DNA of 64,000 nt from the NCBI GenBank assembly GCA_031216755.1, contig JARUHG010000001.1, positions 744,001 through 808,000 of the forward strand, in the 5' to 3' direction. Source of the stretch: Lysobacter arvi. Lineage in GTDB: Bacteria > Pseudomonadota > Gammaproteobacteria > Xanthomonadales > Xanthomonadaceae. This document shows positions 33,201 to 42,090 of the stretch, in pieces (position 1 is the first letter of the stretch; the number at the start of each line of letters is the position of its first letter). The position numbers and the translations under genes were made by a program. Under the pieces are notes generated by a model. It was not told the DNA's origin, ran no database searches, and saw only the letters and a program-made list of their open reading frames with translations.

Positions 33201-36200
33201 AAACGGTCCGCGCCGACGGCGCCGACGCAGGTCCAGCCGGTGCCGTTCGGCGTGGCCGACAGGGTGACGCCGGTCGGCAGGCGGTCTTCGATCTCGTATT
33301 CGCCGGCGGTCGGTGCGTTGCCGGCGTTGCGTACGCGAACGACGTAGCGGCTGTCGGTGCCCACGGTGAATGTCGCCGGCGTGGCCGACTTGCTGACCAG
33401 CAGGTCCGGGGAATCGGCGATCTCGCCGAAGTTGTTCTCCACCGAGCTCTGCTCGGGCGCCAGCACGATGTTGGCGATCGCCGACGGCACGACCGGGCGC
33501 GCCGTCGCCGTGCCCATCGCGACGCCACCGATGTTCCCCGCCGTGGTCAGGCCATTGGTGGTGTTCGCCGGCTGCGTCGGTTCGGTCACCGTGTAGGTAC
33601 CCGGGCGCACGTTGAGGAAGGCGTAGGCGCCGTTCGCGTCGCTGGTGGTGGTCAGGTTGACGAGGGTGCCGTCGTCGGCCGTGCCGGTGAGCACGAGGTC
33701 GACGCCCGCGATGCCGGTTTCGCCGGCGTCGACGCTGCCGTCGTCGTCGTGGTCGAAGTACACGCGACCGCTGACGGAAGCCGGCTGGATCTCGCCGAAG
33801 TCGTAGCCGGTCGCAGCCTGGTTCGCGCCCAGTGCGATGGCGCCGATGGCCGACGGTACGACCGCCGGAACGCTCGGCGTACCGCCGGCGATGCCCGCGA
33901 CGGTGCGGCCGTTGAGCGTGCCGGTCGGCTGCGTGGGTTCGGTGACCGTGTAGTTGCCCGCGACCAGGCCGGTGAACGAATAGGTGCCGTCCGCGCCCGT
34001 GGTGGTGGTCAGGTTGACCGGATCGCCGTTGCGGTCGGTGCCGGTGAGCGTGACGGCGACGTTCGCGATGCCGGTCTCGCCTGCATCGACGATGCCGTCG
34101 TTGTCGATGTCCAGCCACACGCGCCCGGAAATGGACGCGCCGCTGGCCGCTTCGCCGAAGTTGAACTCCGTGCCGCCCACGCCGCTGGACAGGTCGATCT
34201 GCGCGATGCGGTCGGTGGTCGCGGCATCGGGCGCGATGCCGGTGCCGGCCACGCACCCCGCCGCGCACGCGGCGCCGCCGATCAGGCCGGGATTCACCGC
34301 GCCCGGACGGTTGACGAGGTTGCCCGCGGGCAACGGCTCGCGCAGCGTGTAGACGATGGTCGGGTCGAGGTCGGTGAACTGATAGAAGCCCGATGCGTTG
34401 GTCGTCTGCGTCGCGACCACCACGCCCGTGGCGGCGTCGAGCAGTTCGACGGTGGCACCGGCGATCGGCGCATCCACACCGGGGTTGCGCACGTTGTCGA
34501 AGTTGTCGTCGGAGTAGACGAAGCCGGACAGGCTTGGGCGGCGCACTTCGGGGAAGTGGTAGCGGACCGCGTTGTCGGCCGCGCCGACGATCACGGCGGC
34601 ATAGGCCGAGTTCGGCGCGCCGGCGTCGTACGTGCCGCCCAGCGACGGGGCGTCCCCGCCGGCGGTCGGCGGATTGGCCGGGCCGTTGACGTAGCCGGCC
34701 GGCTGCGTCTGCGTGATCGTGTAGCCGCCCGCATCCGAAGGCGCGAGGTTGGCGAAGCTGTAGTTGCCGTTCGCGTCGGTGGTCGTGGTGCGGTTGACCG
34801 GATTGCCGTACGCATCCACGCCGGTGAGCGTGATGGTCACGTTCGCCACGCGCGGTTCGTTCGCGGCGACCTGCGGCGTGCCGGCGTTCGTGCCGCCACG
34901 CTGGCGGTCCTCGAACACGGTGCCGGACAGCGACGAACTGGTGACGCCCAGCGGAACGGTGACGTTGTCGTTGCCCGGGACCGGATCGACCTGTTCGCTC
35001 CTGACGCTGGCGCTGTTGTTGCTGGTGCCGCCGGCGGGCACGGCGTCCCAGCGCGCCGGGACGAGGATGCGCGCGCGACCGCGTTCGGCCGCGTCGAACG
35101 TGACGTCGCCCAGGTTGCAGGTGACGACGTTGCCCGCGCGGGTGCATTGGCCGGTGCCGTTGGGCTCCTGGCCACCGGCGTTGACGCCGCGCTTGCGCCA
35201 GGTGATCGGGCCGGTGACGACCACGCCTGCCGGCAGCGTGTCCGTGACGACTGTACCGGTGCCCTCCAGCGGATTGTTGCCGCTGCGATCCAGCGACAGG
35301 CTCGAGCCCGGGCCGTTGTTCACCACGTCGATGACGTAGAAGAACGGCTGCAGGATCGACACCGTCGCCACGGACGCCGGCAACGGAACGCCCGGGTCCG
35401 CGTCGGCGCCGAGGACCATCGTCTTGCTGACGCCCACGTCGGCGCGCGAGCGGATCGAGGTGTTCTCGCCTTCGGAATTGTTGCCCGGCTGCGTGTCGAC
35501 TTCATCGGAACTGGCGACGGCGACGTTGCTGATCGTGTCACCCGTCGCGCCCGGCGCCGTGTCGTAGCGGTAGCGCAGGTAGACCGTGCTGGTCTGGTTG
35601 ACGCCGACCACGCCGTTGACGTTGGTACCGAAGCCCACGCCGGGCATTTGGCAGTCCAGTTCCAGCGGCGCGCCGACGGTCGGGTTGCTGCCCGACGCGA
35701 CGGTGCAGCGCGGGGTGCCTTCCAGCGCGCCGCCGGGCGTCAGCGACGTGCCGAGGAAGGTCACGGTGCGACCCGCGATCGGCGTCATCGTGTCGCGCAC
35801 GCGCACGTTGTTGGCGACCGAAGGTCCCTGGTTGGTCACCGTCACGCGGTAGGCAATGACGTTGCCTGGTGGATTGGTCTGGTCGTAGCCAAGCGGGTCG
35901 ACGCCGCCGCTGAAGCCGGTGTCGACCTTGTTGGTGATCAGGTCGACCGCGTTCGCCTGGAACGTGAGCGAGGCGGTCTTCTCGTCGTCGGCCGCGGTGT
36001 CGACGCTGTTGTAGTCGAACTCGCCGTTGCCATCGGTGCCGGTCGATGCACCGGTGAAGGTGAAATCGCCGACGTTGTCGAAGCGGCGGCTCGCGCTCCC
36101 GCCCGGCTGGTTGTTCGGGCGGATGGTGACGGTGAGGCTTTCGTTGACGCCGTTGCCCATCGTCGCCAGCTGCGGGCACGTCACGGTGACGGTGCCCGAC

Positions 36201-38806
36201 GCACCGGGCGTCGCATACGAATTGCCGCCCGCCGCGGCGGTCACGGCGACTTCCGGACTGGCGGAAATCGCGCACGCGGTGCTGCCGCTGCCGCCAGTGG
36301 TGCGGTTCGCGCTGATCATCACGAAGCCGGCGTCGTTCGCCGGCAGCGTGAAGACATCGCGGAACACCACGCCTGCCGCGCTGGACGGCCCCTGGTTGTC
36401 GTAGTCGATGCGATAGACGCTGTTGACGCCTTCGCGGCCGACCGCGCCACTGGTGATCGTCTTCGAACGCGTGCGCACGTTCGCCATGCGCGGGACGCGG
36501 ACCCAGTCCGACGCCGAGTTGTTGGTGGTGTTGATCTCGCCCACCGAACCGGCGATCGCCGCATCAACGCCCACGCCGGCCGCACCGCAGCGGATGCCGC
36601 TGAGCGTCGTGCCTGCGCACGACGTGGCGCCCTGCCCCGCGCTGTCGTTGAGCGGCCCGGTGACACGAACCGTCAGCACGGCCGATGCACCGGACGCGAG
36701 CACCGTGTTGTTCGAACGGCATTGCACGCTGCCGTTGCCGCCGACGTTGCAGGTCCAGCCCGCCGGCGCATCGACCGTGGCGCTCGTGCGGCCGCTGATG
36801 AAACCGGGGATCTGGTCGTTGACGACGACGCCCGCCGTGCCGCTGGGACCGTCGTTGGCGATGGTGAGCGTGAAGTCCACGCCGGTGTAGCCCAGCGGCA
36901 GGGTGTTGTCGGCGTCTCCGGCGGCGTTGGTCTGCTTGGCGATGCGCAGGTCGGCGCGCTGGGTCGTCGTGCGCACGCCGGCCCCGGTGCAGTCGTTGGC
37001 GGTGTTGCCGTCGACGTCGATGCCGTTGCCGGTCAGCGGTTCGGCCGAACCGCCGCTGCCGCCGGTGCACGCGTTGTTGACCAGGTCGCCCGCGGCACGC
37101 GCGCGCGTGACGAGCACGAGGTCCGGAGCCAACGGGTTTCCGCTGCCATTGGCCACTGCGAGGGGCAGCGAGCCGGCGTTGAGCGAGCACACTACCACCT
37201 GCCGCGCTGGCGGCGGCGCGTACGGCGATTGCGCGGCGCAGGTCCACGCGCTGCTGGAGAAGGAGACGAACTCCTCGCCCGCCGCGAGCGTATCGGCCAC
37301 CTCGACCTGTCCGGTCGCCGGCCGCGGGCCACGGTTGCGCACGCGGATGGTGGAGGTCATCCGGCTGTCGGTGTCGTCGCCGCTGCCGCTCCAGGTCGCG
37401 ACCACGCCAGGCGACTTGGTCTTGCCCGCCAGTTCCAGGTCCGCGCCGTCGGCCAGGACGGTGAAGGTCACGCTGCCGGTGTTGTTCGCCGGCGTCGGAT
37501 CGGCCGTGCTGCTGGTGATCGTGGCCGTATTGGTCTGGTTGCCGCTGCTGCCCTGTCCCGACGACGGCACCGTCGCCTCGATGGTGAAGGTGTCGTTCGA
37601 ACCCGCGGCGTAGCTGCCCGCATGGGTGCACGTGCGGGCCGTCTGGTCGGCGGTCGTGGTGCAGGTCCAGCCCGCCGCCGTGCTTCCGCCGGTGATGAGG
37701 AAGCCGGCGGGCATGGTGTCGGTAAAGCTCACGTTCGCCGCCGCGCTCGGACCGCGATTGCGCGCGTTGAGCGTGAAGGTGATCGGCTGTCCGCCGGTGG
37801 CGGGCATCGGCGAGGCGGACTTGGTGATCTCCATGTCCGCGCCCGCGAGCACCGTCGCGCCGACATCGTCGGTGTTGTTGGCGATGATCGGGTCCGGCGT
37901 CGCGCCGGCATTGACCACGGCGCTGTTGACGATGGTGCCGCCGGCGGCGGTCACGCGCGCGGTGAACTGGTAGGTCGCGGTCGCGCCTGCCGCGAGCGAG
38001 CCGGTATAGGTGCCGTTCGCGTTGTTGAACGTCCAGCCCGATCCCGACGCGGGACCGACGAACGTGGCGCCCGACGGCAGCGTGTCCACCACGGTGAAGC
38101 CGCTGCTCGCGCTGGGACCGTTGTTGCGCACGCTCAGCGTGTAGGTGATCAGCGAACCGGCCACGACCGGGTCCGCATTCGCGGTCTTGGTCAGCTGCAG
38201 ATCGCCCGCGCTGGTCAAAGTGGTGGTCTGGGTTTCCTTGTTGTTGCTGACGTTGGTGTCGCTGATGAAGGGCGCGCCCATGGCCGGGACCTTCACCGAC
38301 GCGGCCGGTGCCGCGCCGCTGCCGACCGCGCCCGCGATGGAGATCGGCGAGACCGGCATGCCGGCGGTGCTGATCTGCAATTGGAATGCCACCGGCGCGC
38401 CGCCGCCGAGCGTGCCGAGCAGGTTGCCGTGCGCGCACACCACGCGCGTGGCGTCGCCCGCATCGACCGTACAGAACGCCGGAAGATTCACGGCCGCGCT
38501 GCCGGCGGGAAGGTCGAACACGCTGCGCACGTCGCTGGCCGTGTCGGCCGCGGTGTTCTCCAGCGTGATGCTGTAGGTGACGACGCTGCCGGCCGGCGTC
38601 GGATCGGAGCCGTCGTCGGAAAGGTTGGTCAGCTGCAGGTCGGCCGCCCATGCCAGTGGCGACCACATCGCGAGCATCGCGATGGCGACCCGCGCTCGCA
38701 CGGTGCGACGCGGACGCGAGCGCGCGTCCTTCGCGTCATCGGCGTTTTCGAGCGTGCACAACCCCTGCCCGCGCGCGAAGCGGCGGGTGAAACGGACCGG
38801 ACCCAT
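30254..38806 (-). CDS. Giant exported surface protein with DUF11 and SdrD-B-like repeats
   Basis: At 2850 residues, this is the largest gene of the window. It has an unusually long 54-residue N-terminal export sequence ending MLAMWSPLAWA. From ~55 to ~1290 there are eight DUF11-type repeats, each with a strand like ITYTLSVRNNGPSASSG. Six SdrD-B-like domains begin at ~1289, 1422, 1555, 1675, 1955 and 2237 (e.g. GRVWLDIDNDGIVDAGETG), interleaved with further DUF11 units at ~1797 and 2079. A carboxypeptidase-regulatory-like domain begins at ~2372, a last DUF11 at ~2525, and a Cys-containing SdrD-like domain at ~2670. The tail is hydrophilic, without LPXTG or membrane anchor. Probably a fibrous adhesin; retained by the coupled barrel by inference. 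Confidence 0.9.
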   Translation of the reverse strand: MGPVRFTRRFARGQGLCTLENADDAKDARSRPRRTVRARVAIAMLAMWSPLAWAADLQLTNLSDDGSDPTPAGSVVTYSITLENTAADTASDVRSVFDLPAGSAAVNLPAFCTVDAGDATRVVCAHGNLLGTLGGGAPVAFQLQISTAGMPVSPISIAGAVGSGAAPAASVKVPAMGAPFISDTNVSNNKETQTTTLTSAGDLQLTKTANADPVVAGSLITYTLSVRNNGPSASSGFTVVDTLPSGATFVGPASGSGWTFNNANGTYTGSLAAGATATYQFTARVTAAGGTIVNSAVVNAGATPDPIIANNTDDVGATVLAGADMEITKSASPMPATGGQPITFTLNARNRGPSAAANVSFTDTMPAGFLITGGSTAAGWTCTTTADQTARTCTHAGSYAAGSNDTFTIEATVPSSGQGSSGNQTNTATITSSTADPTPANNTGSVTFTVLADGADLELAGKTKSPGVVATWSGSGDDTDSRMTSTIRVRNRGPRPATGQVEVADTLAAGEEFVSFSSSAWTCAAQSPYAPPPARQVVVCSLNAGSLPLAVANGSGNPLAPDLVLVTRARAAGDLVNNACTGGSGGSAEPLTGNGIDVDGNTANDCTGAGVRTTTQRADLRIAKQTNAAGDADNTLPLGYTGVDFTLTIANDGPSGTAGVVVNDQIPGFISGRTSATVDAPAGWTCNVGGNGSVQCRSNNTVLASGASAVLTVRVTGPLNDSAGQGATSCAGTTLSGIRCGAAGVGVDAAIAGSVGEINTTNNSASDWVRVPRMANVRTRSKTITSGAVGREGVNSVYRIDYDNQGPSSAAGVVFRDVFTLPANDAGFVMISANRTTGGSGSTACAISASPEVAVTAAAGGNSYATPGASGTVTVTCPQLATMGNGVNESLTVTIRPNNQPGGSASRRFDNVGDFTFTGASTGTDGNGEFDYNSVDTAADDEKTASLTFQANAVDLITNKVDTGFSGGVDPLGYDQTNPPGNVIAYRVTVTNQGPSVANNVRVRDTMTPIAGRTVTFLGTSLTPGGALEGTPRCTVASGSNPTVGAPLELDCQMPGVGFGTNVNGVVGVNQTSTVYLRYRYDTAPGATGDTISNVAVASSDEVDTQPGNNSEGENTSIRSRADVGVSKTMVLGADADPGVPLPASVATVSILQPFFYVIDVVNNGPGSSLSLDRSGNNPLEGTGTVVTDTLPAGVVVTGPITWRKRGVNAGGQEPNGTGQCTRAGNVVTCNLGDVTFDAAERGRARILVPARWDAVPAGGTSNNSASVRSEQVDPVPGNDNVTVPLGVTSSSLSGTVFEDRQRGGTNAGTPQVAANEPRVANVTITLTGVDAYGNPVNRTTTTDANGNYSFANLAPSDAGGYTITQTQPAGYVNGPANPPTAGGDAPSLGGTYDAGAPNSAYAAVIVGAADNAVRYHFPEVRRPSLSGFVYSDDNFDNVRNPGVDAPIAGATVELLDAATGVVVATQTTNASGFYQFTDLDPTIVYTLREPLPAGNLVNRPGAVNPGLIGGAACAAGCVAGTGIAPDAATTDRIAQIDLSSGVGGTEFNFGEAASGASISGRVWLDIDNDGIVDAGETGIANVAVTLTGTDRNGDPVNLTTTTGADGTYSFTGLVAGNYTVTEPTQPTGTLNGRTVAGIAGGTPSVPAVVPSAIGAIALGANQAATGYDFGEIQPASVSGRVYFDHDDDGSVDAGETGIAGVDLVLTGTADDGTLVNLTTTSDANGAYAFLNVRPGTYTVTEPTQPANTTNGLTTAGNIGGVAMGTATARPVVPSAIANIVLAPEQSSVENNFGEIADSPDLLVSKSATPATFTVGTDSRYVVRVRNAGNAPTAGEYEIEDRLPTGVTLSATPNGTGWTCVGAVGADRFSCTSTDVIAQGTTHAADITVPVAVSEAAAAASPVINAVIVRGGGETPAREPMQTEQDAFAATIGALPACDPSIAHNACRLETPVQRGASIAGRVFFDNNDNGVIDAADEVGIANVELVLTGTDELGNAVDVRATTDADGRYAFPNLRPGTYVVTEPTQPSGSTNGVTTAGTINGARVGTATAKTVVPSAISAIVVAAGQDSIDNDFGEVADSPDLVVSKSATPERFTVNNTATYSIRVRNIGPKATVGEYVVEDRLPTGVTLAAAPAGNGWTCTGAAGDSRLRCVGVAVIAPGATLADAITVPVRVGPDAATTSTLRNVVLVQGGGEDAQHVPTGDERAAFEGDGSRLPVCDPAITHNACRIETPVQAAASLSGTVWFDIGNDDVLLDGGDRRLQGWTVEVVDPATGTVVATTTTAADGSYRVADLVPGVQWNVRFRDPNAGVLWGFPVTGETAGGPAAACDTAGALANHHASSCRNTGNGISQLEVVLVSGENLPQQSLPVDPSGVVYDAVTRDPVPNSVVTLEPAGVCPGFDPNTALLNVAGGGYQVEGSRVSMTVGNDGFYQFLFGPAAPASCEYRLTVTPPSGYTFQSQTIAPQAGTLAPPGAAGTTYAVQPQSTPPSGAVGEATRYYLSLVSGSGTAGIIHNHIPLDPAVAPGLVISKTGDRQTVEVGDTLLYTITIRQTAGNALASVNVLDRLPPGFTYIEGTARANAAAIPEPLGKPGPLLSFQAGALRIGEQIVLNYRVRVGVGSQQGDGINRAQAHGCNIAGGCVDANSLQPRAGAIASNRAEYRVRVTGGVFTEEGCVLGKVFVDCNLNHVQDREELGVPGVRMYFEDGTWMVSDSEGKYSYCGLPPKSHTLKVDASTLPVGSRLTTSSNRNLGDADSLFIDLKNGELHRADFIEGSCSNPVLEQVKARRTQGEVRAPETETSGRPLRFDSKSPRWPQQGTDSSKQAPRIVHPRPAEPPQTHDARNTEAQP

Positions 38807-38999
38807 TGCGTAATCCCCTGTTTTTGCGACGCAGCGCCGGCCAGTCGGCCGACCTGTCGCTCAGCTACGGCGTAGCCGCACCGCGACGCGCCGGGAAGGC
38901 GCGTGCGCTGCAAGGGATGTGCCAGAAATCGAATTCTGGAACGCGACGCGAGGTCGCCATGCAGCCATGGCCAGCCCCACCGGTCGCTGAGCGGGCGGC

Positions 39000-39028
39000 A
39001 CTGTATCTGTGACGCACCGCACACTCAA
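39000..39028 (-). promoter_or_regulatory. Promoter of the giant surface-protein operon
   Basis: On the minus strand, TTGAGT (39023-39028) and TACAGT (39000-39005) are separated by exactly 17 bp, a good sigma-70 match. They lie about 195 bp before the start codon at 38806 and directly next to the tandem 10-bp repeats. The element is predicted from sequence only. Confidence 0.6.
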
Positions 39029-39032
39029 TGAC

Positions 39033-39062
39033 GAATTCTATTGAAATCTCTCGAAATCTTTC
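39033..39062. promoter_or_regulatory. Three tandem 10-bp repeats, candidate response-regulator site
   Basis: The plus strand reads GAATTCTATT, GAAATCTCTC and GAAATCTTTC end to end (consensus GAAWTCTNTY). The array ends 4 bp from the -35 hexamer of the giant operon. Direct repeats with 10-11 bp period next to the -35 are the normal target of OmpR/PhoB-type activators, and an OmpR-type gene starts 30 bp away. Confidence 0.6.
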
Positions 39063-39093
39063 AGGCGCCCGATTGCGTCAAGGCGGCCCCCGC

Positions 39094-39831
39094 TCAGGCC
39101 GACGCGGCGTCGGGCTGGAAGACGTAGCCGTTGCGGTACAGCGTGCGCAACGGAAGGCGATGACCGACCTGCGCGACCTTCTTGCGAAGGCGGTGCACCA
39201 CCATGTCCAGGCGCTGCGGATCGACGTCCTCGCTGGCCTGTTCGAGGCGTTCGAGCAGGGCATCGCGCGCGACGACGCGCCCGGGGCTTTGCATCACCGC
39301 CTCCAGCAGGAGGCGTTCGTGCGCGGTGAGTTCCACGATCGCGCCATCGGGCGCGCACAGTGACCAGCCGTCCCCGCGCAGGCGCCACGCCAACGTAGGG
39401 GGCGTCGCGACCGGCTTCATGCGTCGCGCGACGCTGCGCAGCGTGGCTTCCAGGACGTGCAGGTCGACCGGCTTGGACAGGAAGGCATCCGCGCCTTCGG
39501 ACAGGCTGAGCGCGTGGTCGGCCGGCAATGCGCGCGCGGTGAGCACGACCACGCCGATGTCCGACCGTTCGCGCAATCGCCGCAGCACCGACAACCCGCT
39601 CTCACGCGGCAGGCCCAGGTCGAGCACCACCAGGTCGAAGTTTGTGTGCGCGTGGACGAGCCAGAACGCCTCGGCGCTCGGGCAGGCGATCACGTCGAAC
39701 TCGGCTTCGCCCAGGCTGCCGGCCAGTTCCTCGAGCAGGTCCGGATCGTCCTCCACGAGTGCGACCTTGAAGTTGGCCGCTCCGCGCGGCGGTGCCTCGG
39801 CTTGGACGGATCGATGCGCCATGCGGGGCAT
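39094..39831 (-). CDS. OmpR-type response regulator
   Basis: The 245-residue regulator has a receiver domain with EDD at residues 28-30, acceptor Asp71 in LVVLDLGLPRESG, Thr in VVLTARAL and Lys in FLSKPVD. A winged-helix DNA-binding domain of the OmpR/PhoB class follows (LTAHERLLLEAVMQSPGRVV, LDMVVHRLRKKVAQVG, LRTLYRNGYVFQPD). It is divergent from a sensor kinase gene 144 bp away, which is its likely partner. Two ATGs, at 39831 and 39822, are possible. Candidate targets are the tandem repeats at 39033-39062 and 42071-42090. Confidence 0.94.
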   Translation of the reverse strand: MPRMAHRSVQAEAPPRGAANFKVALVEDDPDLLEELAGSLGEAEFDVIACPSAEAFWLVHAHTNFDLVVLDLGLPRESGLSVLRRLRERSDIGVVVLTARALPADHALSLSEGADAFLSKPVDLHVLEATLRSVARRMKPVATPPTLAWRLRGDGWSLCAPDGAIVELTAHERLLLEAVMQSPGRVVARDALLERLEQASEDVDPQRLDMVVHRLRKKVAQVGHRLPLRTLYRNGYVFQPDAASA

Positions 39832-39975
39832 CTTAGAACCGGATCGGATCGGCCGCACTTTGCCGATTGTGTGGTTTGGATGTGCTATCGATAACGCCCA
39901 CGGTTCGACGGGGGCGCTGCACGGCCGATCCGCCAGCAGCGCATCGAACCGCACCACGCCTGCGCGAACCGCCCG

Positions 39976-42048
39976 ATGCCACCGCGTCTCCTGCTGACGT
40001 TGCTCCTCGCGCTGGCCGCGTTCGCGTGGCCCGGCGGAGCGCGCGCGCACTCTTTCGCGGGCAGCGGCGGTGCGATCGACCTGGGCCCGCATGCCACGTA
40101 CGTGGACGATCCCGGCGGCAGATGGTCCATCGACGACGTGCGGCGGATGCCGGCCGGCGCGTTCGCACGAGGCGGGCCGCTGGAGCGCGCGCGCTACCGC
40201 GACGGTGCGGTCTGGATACGGATCGAGCTGCCGCGCGATCTGCCGGCGGGCGCGTGGTGGTTGGTGCCCTGCCCGGCCCAGGTCGATTCGGTCCGCCTTT
40301 ACGGAGAGGGCCTGCCGCACGACGCCGTGACCGATCTCGGCACGCAGGTGCCGTTCTCCGCTCGCGCCGTGCCGTTCCGGCAGCCCGTGTTCGCGCTCGC
40401 CCCCGGCGCGGCCGATCCGGGCGGGCGCGTGCTCTTCCTGCGCATCGCGAGCCAGACCGCCATCCTCGCGACGCCCACGTTATGGCGGCCCGACGCGTTC
40501 GCCGCCATGGCCGGCCGCGAGTACGCGCTGTGGGGGCTGTACTTCGGCGTGCTCGGCCTGCTCGTGCTGTTGAACCTGTACTTCTGGTTCGACCTGCGCC
40601 GGCCGCTGTACCTCTACTGCGCGGTGTATCTCGCGCTCTTCCTCGCGCTGCTGCTGTTGCTGGAGGGCTTCGCCGCGCAATGGTGGTTCCCGGACCGGCC
40701 CGGCAGCGTCGTGTACCTCACGCGCGCGATCGCGCTGGTCGCCATGGGCTACACGCTGTGGTTCGGCGTGCAGCTGATCGAGATCGGCCGGCGCTGGCCA
40801 TGGGCCCACGCGCTTGCCTGCACGCTCTCGCTGGTGCTCGTGTCGGGCGTCGTGCTGTTGCTGTTCCTGCCCGACGGCGCCGTACTGGAGGCGATGCTGT
40901 GGCTGCGCGTGCTGTGGCAGCCGGCCTTCGCGTTCCTGCTCATCGCGCAGTGGCGCGCGCGTCCCGACCTGCGGTGGGTCGTCGCGGCATTCGCGGTGCA
41001 GGTCGCCGGCTCGTCGGCCGCGATGGGCCACACGCTGGGGCTGGTCCCCAGCAACGAGTGGGCGCGTCATAGCCTCGACATCGCCGGCCTGGTGCACATG
41101 ATCATGCTCAGCGTGGCGCTGATGTCGCGCCTGCGCGATTCCGAGCGCCGCGCGCTGGAGATGTCGATGCGCGCCGAAGCACGTCTGGACCAGAAGGTCT
41201 CCGAGCGCACGGCGGAACTAGCTTCGATCAACCGCCAGCTGGTGACGGAAATCGCCGAACGCCGCGCGGCGCAGGCCGAACTCGACGCGGCGCTGCGCTC
41301 CGAACGCGCAACGCACGAGACGCAGCGGGATTTCGTCGCGATGGTGTCGCACGAGTTCCGCACGCCGCTGTCGATCATCAAGGCCGTCGCGCAGCGCCTG
41401 CGCACGCACGCATCGCTCGCCGAACCCGACCTGCAGCAGCGCCTGTCCCGCCTGGACCGCGCGACACAGCGCATGACTGCGATGATCGAGACCTATCTTG
41501 CCGACGATCGCATGCGCGAGCCCGAGGCTGCGCGCCCCACGACGGCCTTCGCGCCGCGCGCGCTCATCGCCGCCGCGGCCGAACTGCACTCGGCGATGGA
41601 CGAGCGTCTCGACGCCGCATCGCACGACGCGCTGCCCGACTGCCACGGCGATCTGCCCTTGCTGACCATCGCGCTGTCGAACCTGATCGACAACGCGCTG
41701 AAGTACTCGCCGCTGGAAACCGCCGTGCGCGTGCGCGCGCACGACGCCGGCGATCACGTGCGCATCGACGTGCGCGACCGCGGACCAGGCGTTCCGGAAG
41801 GCGAACGCGAGCGTATCTTCCAGCGCTACGTGCGCGGTTCCGACGGCAGCGGCCGGCCCGGCGCCGGGCTGGGGCTGCATCTTGCGCGGGCGATCGCACG
41901 ACGCAACGGCGGGGACCTGGTGCTGGTCGATGGTGGCGCGGAAGGCGCCACGTTCTCGCTGCGCATCCCCGTGGCCGCAACGCCGGGTCCGTCGTCCACG
42001 CGCCCAGACGTGGCCGATGCGGCGCCGCCGATCGCGCCCGGAATGTAG
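39976..42048 (+). CDS. Sensor histidine kinase with 7TMR-DISM module
   Basis: The 690-residue protein has a signal peptide (MPPRLLLTLLLALAAFAWPG). A periplasmic beta-sandwich ligand domain (~30-170) precedes seven membrane helices of the 7TMR-DISM type (from YALWGLYFGVLGLLVLLNLY). A coiled-coil linker (~390-440) follows, then HisKA with VAMVSHEFRTPLSI (phospho-acceptor His) and HATPase with SNLIDNALKYSP, RDRGPGVP and GAGLGLHLARAI. The periplasmic DISM-extracellular domain senses carbohydrates in known relatives, but the ligand here is unknown. It is divergent from the OmpR-type regulator, its likely partner. Confidence 0.93.
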   Translation: MPPRLLLTLLLALAAFAWPGGARAHSFAGSGGAIDLGPHATYVDDPGGRWSIDDVRRMPAGAFARGGPLERARYRDGAVWIRIELPRDLPAGAWWLVPCPAQVDSVRLYGEGLPHDAVTDLGTQVPFSARAVPFRQPVFALAPGAADPGGRVLFLRIASQTAILATPTLWRPDAFAAMAGREYALWGLYFGVLGLLVLLNLYFWFDLRRPLYLYCAVYLALFLALLLLLEGFAAQWWFPDRPGSVVYLTRAIALVAMGYTLWFGVQLIEIGRRWPWAHALACTLSLVLVSGVVLLLFLPDGAVLEAMLWLRVLWQPAFAFLLIAQWRARPDLRWVVAAFAVQVAGSSAAMGHTLGLVPSNEWARHSLDIAGLVHMIMLSVALMSRLRDSERRALEMSMRAEARLDQKVSERTAELASINRQLVTEIAERRAAQAELDAALRSERATHETQRDFVAMVSHEFRTPLSIIKAVAQRLRTHASLAEPDLQQRLSRLDRATQRMTAMIETYLADDRMREPEAARPTTAFAPRALIAAAAELHSAMDERLDAASHDALPDCHGDLPLLTIALSNLIDNALKYSPLETAVRVRAHDAGDHVRIDVRDRGPGVPEGERERIFQRYVRGSDGSGRPGAGLGLHLARAIARRNGGDLVLVDGGAEGATFSLRIPVAATPGPSSTRPDVADAAPPIAPGM

Positions 42049-42070
42049 TGCCGCGGCCGTTCGGCGCGAT

Positions 42071-42090
42071 CGAATCTTTCGGATTCTTTC
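42071..42090. promoter_or_regulatory. Second cluster of 10-bp repeats, upstream of the LysM/FecR gene
   Basis: CGAATCTTTC and GGATTCTTTC stand end to end, followed by a weaker third unit, CGAAGTTTGC (42091-42100). The ATTCTTTC/AATCTTTC core matches the repeats at 39033-39062. The cluster lies 113 bp before the LysM/FecR start; a possible -10, CATAAT, is at 42174-42179. Confidence 0.5.

Noticed and set aside
30224-38875. A continuous plus-strand reading frame of more than 2800 codons opposite the giant surface-protein gene
   Set aside because: In GC-rich DNA, repeated antisense codons of a gene with G/C third positions stay open. The translation is dominated by Arg, Ala, Val and His with no domain, while the minus strand shows a clean signal peptide and repeat domains.
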